In this document: in pieces, positions 1 through 9,822 of the stretch
Layout: each line of letters begins with the position of its first letter
Position numbering within the stretch: position 1 is the first letter of the stretch
Source of the DNA: Oscillospiraceae bacterium
Lineage (GTDB): Bacteria > Bacillota > Clostridia > Oscillospirales > Ruminococcaceae
Assembly: GCA_031284525.1 (NCBI GenBank)
Contig: JAISZR010000004.1
Coordinates: 1-64,000 of the forward strand
Reading direction: 5' to 3'
DNA: 64,000 nt
Program-made: the position numbers and the translations under genes
The notes under the pieces: generated by a model
What the model was told of the DNA's origin: nothing
Database searches by the model: none
Seen by the model: only the letters and a program-made list of their open reading frames with translations

Positions 1-65
1 AAAGTGATATCATTATGGACAACTTAAGGTTTGGGTTACGCAAAGAAGAAGGGGGAATTGCCGGG

Positions 66-3008
66 ATGAAGAGGAAAATGGATGAGGCCGTGGATAAAGG
101 ATCCCTAGGGGGGGGGGGGGGGGGGGGTAAACCCTGGAAAAAATGGGTGACAAAAACCATAGCGTTGGTTGTGGCGGCAACAACATGGCCGGCGGTGCCC
201 CTTGCAGCGGAGGAGCCTGTTGATTTGGACGCCTCCGTGCGTACCTGGGAAAAACTCAAGGAGGCCGTGGAGCTCGCTTGCGCAGCAGGCGGTGTGCAGA
301 CAATCACCTTAGGCAATTATATCAGGATGGAAGAGGGGCTAACAATCACAAACGCAGAAATTCACCTGTGCACATCAAGCAAACACGACAAGCACCTGTA
401 CAGAACTGCAAGCGACGGGATAGCAACAAATCCCTCCCCTCTTTTCACCGTTAAAGCTGGTGCCACCTTGCGAATGACGAGCATAACATTATCCGGCCAG
501 CTGGACGGCCTCGACAGGGCGACGACGCCGTCCCCATGCGGCCCTTTGCTTGTTGTGGAACAGAATGCAGCTGTCTACGCGACCCAGTGCTGTTTCTGCG
601 CAAACGCGAACACCCTTGGCAGCGGCGGTGGTGTCGTCAATGGCGGTACGTTTGATTGCACTGACTGCTGTTTTATTTTTCTGGCGTCGGTTGGCGATGG
701 CGGTGCCATCTACAATACGGACTCCGGCCGTTGCACGTTAAAGAACAATACGGCTTCCCCGCCAGAAGTATTCTGGTTTCCTCTACGAAGCACGGTCGGC
801 GCTTTCGCTGTACCGCCCGGCGTCTTCGCGAAGTGCTGCACGCTTGCAACCGGCCAAAAGATCTACCGCCTCGGCCCTTTTACAGCCGAAGGCGGTAGAG
901 GAGGCGCCATAGCTAACAGCGGTGATTTAATAATAGCAGGCGGTGTTAGCTTTAAAGAAACGGAAGCCATGGCTGGCGGCGCCATTTACAACACGGGACT
1001 CGTCGTGGCTGACGCTTTGTCCACTTGCCCAGGAACACCTTACATTGCGTTGGTGGGGATCGATCACTATGAGACGCGCGCGCGCGCACGCACTGACGTC
1101 GCGCCCGACGCTGACGATTGGGGCGGGAACCTTTTGTGGAATGCCGGCGACTGCACCTTGGGAGGATTGGGGCTATACGAGCACAAGGGCAACGGCGAGT
1201 CACCCGATATCTTCATCCACGGACGCCATCCCATCAAACTAGCCGGCACCCTGACAATTCCCAGCATAGATAACGGGCGAACCTTCAAAATTGGCGGGTG
1301 CTGGGAAGAGAACAGTTCCGAGTGGTCGACTGGAGAGGTCCTGAAAGCAGGTGCTGATGAGCCAGGGACGGCCAACGATTTCCAGTTCTTCGACACAAAC
1401 GGCTACTCTATACTCAATCCGGAGAACGCCAGCATTATCGGCGACATGCCGCTCACGATAGGTTCTGACGGCTATGTTCACATGACCGGCACTGATAAAA
1501 TCCATCAAAACATGGGTAGGTATACAGGGCCGCAGATCGTTGTGCCGTTGGCACCTGGAAAAACTGTCAGCGGCATACTTACCGCACGCCTGTTCGACAT
1601 CTCCTGTGGCAGCAAAATTGTGGATGGTGAAGGGGCAGAGGTAGCCCTCAGCGTAAAACTCCACACACCACAGGAACCAGACGGCGAAGAGAAGGGTTCA
1701 ATAACAACCTCGCCACTCGCCTCTCACCCAAAAGAAACCCAAAGCCCAGAGGGTTCCACACAGAGCTTGCTCGTGACAGTCCCAGCTGGCGTCGCACCGG
1801 GTTCTTACTGGTTGGTGCTCTACGAAGCTGGGGAACCAATCGGCTACCGCCACATCCATCTGGCTGACGTCGCAGTTCCTCAGTTCAGCGACGAGGGAGT
1901 ATGGACAGCGGCTGAAGGTGGGACACAAATCGCGCCAGGAAGCGACGGTTACTACGAGTATGACCCGAATACCACACCGGTCATAAAGTTTACGCTCTCT
2001 GACACCTCTGGCATCCAGAACGGTCTGGCTGGCGGTGTTGCAGCACTAAAACTAACTAGGCCAAAAAACGCCAATCCCCTCACGGACGCAACCGTGACGT
2101 CAGAAGGTAGCGCAGCCACAATCGAGTACACTGTCACGGCGCCCGGCACCTACATCTTCAAAGCAATCGATTACGCAGGGAATGCAAGCAACCCCAGAAC
2201 ATTCACATTGGAAAAGGGCGATCCCGCGCCGCCGGCAGAGGAACAGCCGCCCGAGGAAGAGCAGGATGAGGACGAAGGTGAGCAGCCGCCCGAGGAAGAG
2301 CCAGAGGAGGACGAAGGTGAGCAGCTGCCAGAACAGACAGAACAGCCGCCCGCGCAGCCGCCATATGACCCTGGCACAGAAACGCCGCAACCACCAGTGT
2401 CAAGGCCAGTTAACATCACCAACAACAACGTCGTCCAAATAATCAACGACAGCGCTTCCAACAGCGGTTCTAACGCAGGTGAAAACACAGCGGGAAGTAC
2501 AAACAGCACATCCAACGGCAACTCTAACTCGAGCAACCAAGATTCAAGTAACGCAAGCGAGAATTCCAACAACGCGGCTAACGGAGGCGCAACATCAGCA
2601 GCTGGCGGAGCGGGAACAACTGGCGGCGCTGGCACAGCCACCGCCGAAGAAGCAGCAGCTGCAGCCAAAAAGAAACCGGACAAGACGGAGTTCACCTTCT
2701 ACGGTGGCAAATCGTACAGCAATAAAACCGGCAAAATCACTCCGTCAAAATATATCAGCAAGCAGGCATTCTATAACGCAAAGCCCGGAGACGTGTTGCT
2801 TAAAGCCCGGTCCGACAGCGCAGGCGAGAGCGGCGTGTCCGAGCAAGAACTGACGAAAGAAGACGTGATTGAGGCCACGAAAAAACAAGAAGCGGCTATT
2901 GCTGGCGTAGCATACCAGATTTCTCCGGCTCCCCGGGCAATCCCGAACGTGAACTTCGCAGGCACGGCGGGTGCATCAGAGAGAAGGTCACCAAAACGAC
3001 GAAGATAG
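66..3008 (+). CDS. Secreted beta-helix/Pmp-like surface protein with acidic Pro/Glu linker and Asn/Ser-rich region; poly-G tract in N-terminus
   Basis: ORF 15..3008. ATG at 66 preferred: AAGGGGG ribosome-binding site upstream, and ATG at 15 lies directly after a -10-like element (GATATCATTATGG). Signal peptide KKWVTKTIALVVAATTWPAVPLAAEE; GGAIYN, GGAIANSG, GGVVNGG motifs. Confidence 0.8.
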   Translation: MKRKMDEAVDKGSLGGGGGGGKPWKKWVTKTIALVVAATTWPAVPLAAEEPVDLDASVRTWEKLKEAVELACAAGGVQTITLGNYIRMEEGLTITNAEIHLCTSSKHDKHLYRTASDGIATNPSPLFTVKAGATLRMTSITLSGQLDGLDRATTPSPCGPLLVVEQNAAVYATQCCFCANANTLGSGGGVVNGGTFDCTDCCFIFLASVGDGGAIYNTDSGRCTLKNNTASPPEVFWFPLRSTVGAFAVPPGVFAKCCTLATGQKIYRLGPFTAEGGRGGAIANSGDLIIAGGVSFKETEAMAGGAIYNTGLVVADALSTCPGTPYIALVGIDHYETRARARTDVAPDADDWGGNLLWNAGDCTLGGLGLYEHKGNGESPDIFIHGRHPIKLAGTLTIPSIDNGRTFKIGGCWEENSSEWSTGEVLKAGADEPGTANDFQFFDTNGYSILNPENASIIGDMPLTIGSDGYVHMTGTDKIHQNMGRYTGPQIVVPLAPGKTVSGILTARLFDISCGSKIVDGEGAEVALSVKLHTPQEPDGEEKGSITTSPLASHPKETQSPEGSTQSLLVTVPAGVAPGSYWLVLYEAGEPIGYRHIHLADVAVPQFSDEGVWTAAEGGTQIAPGSDGYYEYDPNTTPVIKFTLSDTSGIQNGLAGGVAALKLTRPKNANPLTDATVTSEGSAATIEYTVTAPGTYIFKAIDYAGNASNPRTFTLEKGDPAPPAEEQPPEEEQDEDEGEQPPEEEPEEDEGEQLPEQTEQPPAQPPYDPGTETPQPPVSRPVNITNNNVVQIINDSASNSGSNAGENTAGSTNSTSNGNSNSSNQDSSNASENSNNAANGGATSAAGGAGTTGGAGTATAEEAAAAAKKKPDKTEFTFYGGKSYSNKTGKITPSKYISKQAFYNAKPGDVLLKARSDSAGESGVSEQELTKEDVIEATKKQEAAIAGVAYQISPAPRAIPNVNFAGTAGASERRSPKRRR
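108..127 (+). repeat. Homopolymeric G(20) tract inside the coding sequence
   Basis: Read directly: CCCTA-G20-TAAACCCTGG; encodes the GGGGGGG run. Confidence 0.95.
2241..2330 (+). repeat. 39-bp tandem repeat, two full units plus a diverged partial unit, encoding EQPPEEE(Q/P)(D/E)EDEG
   Basis: Units 2241-2279 and 2280-2318 nearly identical; third begins at 2319. Confidence 0.85.
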
Positions 3009-3032
3009 CGAAGATCACAATCAAAGCAAGAG

Positions 3033-3056
3033 CCCCCGGTGTAGATCGGGGGTTTT
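3033..3056 (+). terminator. Rho-independent terminator after first beta-helix gene
   Basis: CCCCCGGTGTAGATCGGGGG followed by TTTT. Confidence 0.75.
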
Positions 3057-3118
3057 CCCTATCCTTTGGGTTGTGGGCAATAAAAAACTTACAAAAACAC
3101 TAAATTTTTTAAAAACAC

Positions 3119-3147
3119 TTGAAAAATTAAAAACAAAGTGGTATTAT
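3119..3147 (+). promoter_or_regulatory. SigA-type promoter
   Basis: TTGAAA (3119-3124), 17-nt spacer, TATTAT (3142-3147). Confidence 0.7.
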
Positions 3148-3200
3148 TAATGGTGTTATTGTGGCGTGACTTAAGTGTTATTTTAAATGGGGGGGTTAAG

Positions 3201-6200
3201 ATGGAGAAAAAACGGACAAGGAACAGGTGGCAGAAAGGCCTAGTTAAGAGTATTAGCTGGCGCTTTCTGTGCGCTGTGCTGGATACCAACTACGCACGCC
3301 CTGACAGTTTTGTCAGGCGGGCAGTCGTTGGCTTCTGCGCTCGGCACCGAGTGGCAAGGAGCCGTCAACAAAGCTAACGGCGTGGCGGAAAGCGCTAAAC
3401 TGGTTGCCACATTGAAACTCACAGCAAATCAGCTACTCGATGAGCCGATAAAAATAAAAAAGGGCATGGGCATAGTGGTCAGGCTCAATGGGTGCACGAT
3501 AACACGAAACCGCAAGCAGAAAAATTTTACGGGCGAACTTTTCCAAGTAGAAGCCGGTGGCAAGTTGACAATTCTCGGGCCTGGTTATTTGGACGGCGGA
3601 GCAAAGAACTTTTTCGGCGCCACCACAAAACCGCCTATAGAGCCGTTTCTGGCGAATTCGTTGATTCACGTTAACCAGGCGGGAATGTTGCACCTTATTG
3701 CTGTGTGCCTTCAGAACAACGTAGCTAGGTGCCCCGGCGGAACCATCGGAAATGAAGGAAACGCCGTATGCGATGGTTGCCTTTTCTACAACCTAGGTGC
3801 CAAATCGCTTGGCGGGGCCGTCGTGAATACAGGCACCCTAGTCTTTCGTTACATTCCAGCGGAGAATCTCGAGAGTATGCTGAAAGACGGCGACCCAACG
3901 GACTCTAGCTTCAATTCCAATCACGAGCTGAATGGGCAGCAAAGCACCTTTAGTCGTTGCCAAGCAGCGGACGACACAGACGAGATCGACCCGACGCGAT
4001 CGCCGGAGGTGAAGAGTGGTTGTGGAGGTGCAGTCGCCAACTGGGGTACCGGGAGGACTTTCTTTTTGGCCTCCAACACTGGTAGTGGGGCGATTCGTGT
4101 GCACCAATTTCATTTTTGCTATGCTGGCGCCGGCGGGGCCATATATAATCATCCAGGCTGCCAACTGCAGGCTGACCACCTTTGGTTCGGCCACCGCTCG
4201 AACACCGCCGACAGCTGTCAGGCAAGCGCAGTTGCTCCAACTCAGGTCTCTGACCAAGCAGTGTCAACTCCAAATGGCGGCAATTATATTTGGAATGGCG
4301 GTGACTGTAGTCTCTGTACCATCGTCTTCGCCTCTTTCGGTTGCAATGGGCTGGCAGCAGATATCGTGATACAGGACGATAACCCCATCACCTTGCGTTC
4401 AAAGCTCAACATCCCAGCCCCACAAAACACGAGCGAAGGCAAGCAGCGGCCACTAACGTTTGCGTGCGTCGAAGCTAAAACAACGGTCGCGGGGCCACCA
4501 GTCGCCATCTTCAAAATCGGAACAGGGGGGAAACTTACGAACACTACCGCCGCTGACGTTCTTTTCCGCGGCACCCACCTCACGTTAATGGAGAGTGGGC
4601 AGGCAGGGACCAGCACGAAGGAACCGCCGAAATTGTTGACCAAGCAGCCGCTTGGTGCTGCGCTCGAGGACGCGTGGCAAGAGGCCATCAACAAAGCTGA
4701 GGGTGTGGCAGAAAACGCTAAACTGGTTGCCAGCTTTAAATTCACACAAAGTCAGCTGCAGCTACTCGATGAGCCAATAAAAATAACAAAGGGCATGGAC
4801 ATAACGGTCAAGCTCAACGGGGCTTTGATAAAACGGAACCTCAAAGGTAAAAATTTTACGGGCGAACTTTTCCAGGTAGGGGAAGGTGCCAAGCTGACAA
4901 TTCTCGGCCCAGGAATTTTGGACGGTGGGGCGGAGGACTTTTTCAACGCCGACACAAAACCGCCTATAGAGCCCTATCTGGCACAGCCGTTGATACGCGT
5001 TAACCAGGCGGGAGCGTTGCACCTTATTGCTGTGTGGCTTCAGAACAACGTAGCTAGGTGCCCCGGCGGTGCCATCCAAAATCACGGGGAGGTCAGATGT
5101 GATGGTTGCTCTTTCAACAAGCTGTGTGCCACCGGGAGCGGTGGCGCCATCGCAAACTACAACTTCCTAGAGTCTCGTAGTGTAACTCGCAGTTATGTTG
5201 AGTCCCTGTTGAGAGAAAACGACACGGGAAGCTATTACTGGAACCCGGATGCGCCGCTAAATGGCGAAAACAACACTTTCGCGTGGTGCCAAGCGGCACA
5301 GGACCAAAATGAGCTGGACCCGCGGCATAGGCCTCAGGTTTTGACTGGCCAAGGGGGCGCGATCGCCAACCACGGTGGATCGGTGATTCTTAACCATTCC
5401 ACCAAAAGTTATCAATTTCGGAACTGCTACGCTGCGGCTGGTGCGGTGCTGTATAACGATCTTAATCCGAATTCGAAAATGATATTCCAGAACGTTATCT
5501 TTGGCGATGTTGGTAACGAGCAGAGTTGTCGTGCACGCGCAGAGGAACAGGCGCAAGCGGGTGGTAATTTTCTTTGGAACGGCGGTAGCTGTGATTTCAG
5601 GAACGTTCGCTTTGCAAACTTCAAAGACAATGGGCCAGCGGCAGATATCGTGGTAGCAGACAATAACCCCATCACCTTGCGTTCGGCGTTCCGCATCCCA
5701 GCCCCGCAAAAAACGATCGAAGGCAAGTTGCGGCCACTGACGTTTGCGTGCATCGACGCTAAAACAAAAGTCGAGGGACCGCCAGTCACCATCTTCAAAA
5801 TCGAAGCAGTGGGGAAACTTGCGAACACGGCCGCCGCTGACGTTCTTTTCCGCGGCAAGCGCCTCGAGCTAACAGAGAATGGCCAAGCAAAGATACCCTC
5901 CCTGACGGTTTTGTCATCGGAGCAGCCTTTGGGTGTTGCGCTCGAAGACGCATGGCAAAAGGCCATCAACAAAGCTAACGGCGTGGCGGAAAGCGCTAAA
6001 CTGGTTGCCATATTTAAACTCGTAGGAAATCAGATACTCGGGGACATGATAACAATAAAAGCGGGAATGGACATAACGGTCAAGCTCAACGGAAACACGA
6101 TAACGCGAGAACTCGGGGAGAAAAAACTTACACGCGCCCTTTTCTACGTGGAGGACGGCGGACAACTGACAATCCTAGGCCAAGGAACTTTGGACGGCGG

Positions 6201-7332
6201 CGCAGGGGACTTTTTCGACGCCAAGGGAAAACCGTCGGTAGAACCGTATCTGACCGGGCCGTTGATCTGCGTTGGGCGTGGTGGAACTATGCGTCTCTTT
6301 GCTGTGGATCTGCGCAACAACGCGAACCTTAGGCCAGGCGGTGCCTTAGAGAATTTCGGCAACACTATATGTACCAGCTGTGTCTTTGAAAAGCTCGCCG
6401 CTGTTAACTTTGGCGGTGCCGTCGTTAACGTAGGAACAATCCGATTCACGACTATGTCAGTTGCCGCGTTAGAGCAGCTTCTCAAAACGAACGATCCAGA
6501 CTACTTCTGGAATCCTGAAAGGAATACGCGGTACTGCGTGTTCCGTCGATGCCAAGCAGCCGGCGACACCAAAGAGTTACTACCTGATCCGAAGGCACCC
6601 GCTCTGACTGGCGGTGGTGGTGCGGTAACTAACGGTGTAAGCGAAAAAGCCAAAGAGGAAGAGCCCAACGTATTTTTCGAACGTGGTGGCGCAGGTGGCA
6701 CCATTTTCGTCCACTGTTACGCTGCCGCTGGTGCGGCATTGTTCAACAATTTCGGATGCCACATGTCAATCGATGCTGTTCATTTTGGGAACGCGGGGGA
6801 ACCGTCAGGCCTCGCGCAAGCGGCCGACAAAGCCGCCGACCCAGAAAATAGCTATCAAAGGGGAGGCAATTTTCTTTGGAACGGCGGTAGCTGCTCTTTG
6901 TTCGGCGTCAACTTTCGCGATTTCGCTGCCAATGGTTCTACGGCAGATATCATAATAGCAGACAATAACCCCATCACCTTGCATTTGCCCCTCACCATCC
7001 CAGACCCGCAAAAAACGAAGGACGGGAAATCCCACCAACTGACGTTTGCGTGCGTCGACGCCAAAACAACGATCGCGGAGCCGCCAGTCACAATCTTCAA
7101 AACCAAAGCAACGGCAGAACTTATGAACACCAGTGCCGCTGACGTTCGTTTCCGCAGCGGCCACCTCACGTTAAGAGGGGATGGAAAAGCATGGCCCGAT
7201 GGGCAGGGGCCCACAGAAGAGAAAGAAGGCGGACAACAAGCTAAAACAAAAGTCGCGTGGCCGCCAATCACCATCGTCAAAACTCAAGCAACGGGAAAAC
7301 TCACGAACACCAGCGCCGCTGGGCGAGGTTGA
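3201..7332 (+). CDS. Large beta-helix repeat protein with three internal modules; N-terminal leader is in a different frame (frameshift near 3249)
   Basis: ATG at 3201 gives MEKKRTRNRWQKGLVK matching paralogue leaders; continuation VLAGAFCALCWIPTTHA is in the frame of ORF 3310..7332. Confidence 0.75.
3319..7332 (+). repeat. Three tandem ~1.3-kb modules plus short partial fourth copy of the module end
   Basis: Module starts near 3319, 4646 and 5922: QSLASALGTEWQGAVNKANG, QPLGAALEDAWQEAINKAEG, QPLGVALEDAWQKAINKANG. Confidence 0.85.
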
Positions 7333-7421
7333 GCCCGTTGCAGAAGAGAAAGAAGGTGAACACCAAGGTTGAGTTCGTCACAGAAAAAGTTGTAACTGGA
7401 AATAGCTAACAGCAAACAAAC

Positions 7422-7446
7422 AACCCCCGGCGTAGCCGGGGGTTTC
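7422..7446 (+). terminator. Rho-independent terminator
   Basis: AACCCCCGGCGTAGCCGGGGGTTT. Confidence 0.75.
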
Positions 7447-7680
7447 CCCTATCTCCTCGGGTTGTGGAGAGAGAAAAGTCCAACCAACGAGTAGTTTGCT
7501 AAGGGCTGAGCTGCTTCCCTGCCCCTGTATTCAAACATTTTTTCGTCAGGAGAGGTTTTTGCGCAAAAAACCCTCTCCTCATATTTCTCGCCGATATTAC
7601 CAAAAACAGCCAATATTTCAATCTTGATATTGTCTGAAATATAGAACTTTAGAATAGAACGAAAATTTTCTAAAAAACTG

Positions 7681-7709
7681 TTGACAAATCAAGAATAACA
7701 TGATATTAT
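7681..7709 (+). promoter_or_regulatory. SigA promoter with extended -10
   Basis: TTGACA (7681-7686), 17-nt spacer, TGA-TATTAT (-10 at 7704-7709). Confidence 0.85.
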
Positions 7710-7770
7710 CATGGGTGTGGTTCATATTGAGCGAAACTCAAATTTTATTTTAATATGGAGGTTTTTGATT

Positions 7771-8529
7771 ATGGAGAAAAAACAGGGAATGAACAGATGG
7801 CAGAAGGGCCTAGCGGGACTATTAGCAGGCGTGTTTTGTGCACTGAGCTGGACACCAGCAGTTTACGCCGACGTTGTGACTGTGGGCAAAGACGAACTGC
7901 TGGACAGGTGCTGGGCAGATCTGGTCGCCGACACGGCAGCCAGCGACGACGAGGAAAAACCCAAGCTAGATGTTACATACAGGCTCACGGATGATCAGAG
8001 AATGGACGAGTGCATTCATGTACCCAGCGGCGCGAAAGTAACGGTTGAGCTAGAAGGACACAAGATCATTAGAAAAGTCTCCAAGTCCAGCGGGAACCCT
8101 GACTACAGATTGTGGGTGTTCTGCGTCGAACCCGGCGGTCAGTTAATCGTTCGTGGGCCCGGCAAGATGGACGAGGAGGGGCCATTCACTGCGACTCATG
8201 GGGCGCGGTATTCCGAAGGCTCCTTGTTCTTCGTGGATGAAGGCGGGAAGCTCGAGATAGGTGACACTAATGACGTCGTTGTATTCGGGGACGAAATCAG
8301 CAACCCAGATAAGGGGGGCGTCGTGGACAATTCTGGCACATGTGTGATTTCGTTTGCTCAGTTCCCTGACTCTATTGACACCACAAAAGGCGGTGCTATT
8401 TGGAATAGAGGAAAACTGACCTTGAAGCACCGCGTGGAGGGCAAGGAGACGAACGGTGTGGAGGAGTATCATGATGAGGCATCACCCGGCAATAAGCATC
8501 TTGTGAACAGCCACGCACGAAACAAATAG
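7771..8529 (+). CDS. Short secreted single-domain beta-helix family protein
   Basis: ORF 7711..8529; ATG 7771 after GGAGG; leader MEKKQGMNRWQKGLAGLLAGVFCALSWTPAVYAD; GGVVDNSGTCVISFAQFPD, KGGAIWNRGKLTL. Confidence 0.8.
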   Translation: MEKKQGMNRWQKGLAGLLAGVFCALSWTPAVYADVVTVGKDELLDRCWADLVADTAASDDEEKPKLDVTYRLTDDQRMDECIHVPSGAKVTVELEGHKIIRKVSKSSGNPDYRLWVFCVEPGGQLIVRGPGKMDEEGPFTATHGARYSEGSLFFVDEGGKLEIGDTNDVVVFGDEISNPDKGGVVDNSGTCVISFAQFPDSIDTTKGGAIWNRGKLTLKHRVEGKETNGVEEYHDEASPGNKHLVNSHARNK

Positions 8530-8600
8530 AAACAGAAACGGGACAATCGCCAAACAGCAATAGGCGATAGTCACCCAGAAGACAGGTGTTGTGCAAAACA

Positions 8601-8816
8601 AAAGGCCCTTTGTTCGTTCAAGTGGACGGCAAAGGGTCTTTCTCTTCGTTTTGCCTTGCAGCCCCGCCGACACGCTGGACGATTGCAGCCACAGCACGAA
8701 ATTTCTCCCTGTTATCGCCAAAATCACGGACTTGACATTGCCCAAAATTGTAGGAATTCGGAGCAAAATGAAAGTATCGGAAAATCATTGACAAATTAAG
8801 AATAACGTGATACTAT
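8601..8816 (+). repeat. Intergenic cassette copy A (terminator hairpin + conserved spacer + promoter)
   Basis: Near-identical to 13609-13824 by direct comparison. Confidence 0.85.
8788..8816 (+). promoter_or_regulatory. SigA promoter
   Basis: TTGACA (8788-8793), 17-nt spacer, TACTAT (8811-8816). Confidence 0.8.
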
Positions 8817-8877
8817 CGCGGACATGGCTCATATGGGCGCGTGAGTCAAATTTTATTTTAATTTGGAAGTTTTAAAA

Positions 8878-9750
8878 ATGGAGAAAAAACAGGGAATGAA
8901 CGGGTGGCAGAAGGGCTTGGCAAAAGTGTTAGCTGCAGTTTTCTGCACGCTCTGTTGGACGCCAGCTGTTTATGCCGACGTTGTGCCTGTGGGCACGGAC
9001 GAACTGGAGACTAGATACCGCACAGATCTGTCCAAGGTCAACACAGCAGCCAGCGGCGACGAGGCTAATGCCAAGCTAGATGTTACATACACGCTCACCG
9101 GTGATCAGAGAATTTCCGGGACCATTGAGATACACAGCGGCATGAAAGTAACGATTGAGCTGGCAGGCCACAAGATATTTAGGCAAGGCGAGTACCTTCC
9201 CCTGGAAAGGGCCCCAGGCAAACACCCAACGGATGTGGCGAGAGTCGCGGCATTTTCAGTGGAAGAAGGGGGCCAGTTAATCGTTCGTGGCCCCGGCATG
9301 CTGGACGATGAGTTGCTGCCGTTGGAGGCGGCGTTCAGGGTCGATTCGGAGGGGACTTTTGTTTCTCCTCTCTTTACTGTAAACGGCGGTGGGCGTGCCG
9401 AAATAGATGGCACTGCTGGCGCCGTTGTATTCGGAAACAAAATCATCAATCGGAATAATTGCGGCGTCGTGCAGAATTTTGGTACATGTGTGATTTCGTT
9501 TGCTCAGTTCCCTGACTCTGTTAACCCAAAGGAAGACGGTGCCATTTGGAATAGTGGCAAACTGACCTTGAGGCGCCGGCGGGAGTATCAAGGCACGATG
9601 CGCGTGTGGGACTGGATTCATGAGCCAGCGCGCGACAAAGTCCGTCGTGTGAACAGCCATGAAGGCGCAGAAGAGAAACAAGCACGTGACAATCGCCAAA
9701 CAGCAACAGGCGATAGTCTCCCAGAAGACAGCGGAAAAGAGTCGCAGTAA
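8878..9750 (+). CDS. Secreted beta-helix family protein, paralogue
   Basis: MEKKQGMNGWQKGLAKVLAAVFCTLCWTPAVYAD leader; IEIHSGMKVTIELAGHKIF, GGQLIVRGPGMLDDE motifs; linker EKQARDNRQTATGDS. Confidence 0.8.
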   Translation: MEKKQGMNGWQKGLAKVLAAVFCTLCWTPAVYADVVPVGTDELETRYRTDLSKVNTAASGDEANAKLDVTYTLTGDQRISGTIEIHSGMKVTIELAGHKIFRQGEYLPLERAPGKHPTDVARVAAFSVEEGGQLIVRGPGMLDDELLPLEAAFRVDSEGTFVSPLFTVNGGGRAEIDGTAGAVVFGNKIINRNNCGVVQNFGTCVISFAQFPDSVNPKEDGAIWNSGKLTLRRRREYQGTMRVWDWIHEPARDKVRRVNSHEGAEEKQARDNRQTATGDSLPEDSGKESQ

Positions 9751-9822
9751 CCGGCGGATGCGCAAGTGAAGTGATACCGTGTGGGCGTGACCCGAAAATT
9801 ATTTTAATATGGGGGTTTTAGG

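Noticed and set aside
2171-2695. 174-aa minus-strand ORF opposite the first surface gene
   Set aside because: Low-complexity antisense of the Pro/Glu and Asn/Ser repeats; no RBS or family resemblance.
5257-6011. Overlapping minus-strand ORFs (150 and 194 aa) inside the large repeat gene
   Set aside because: They recur antisense to each repeated module, as expected from coding-strand constraint, not independent genes.
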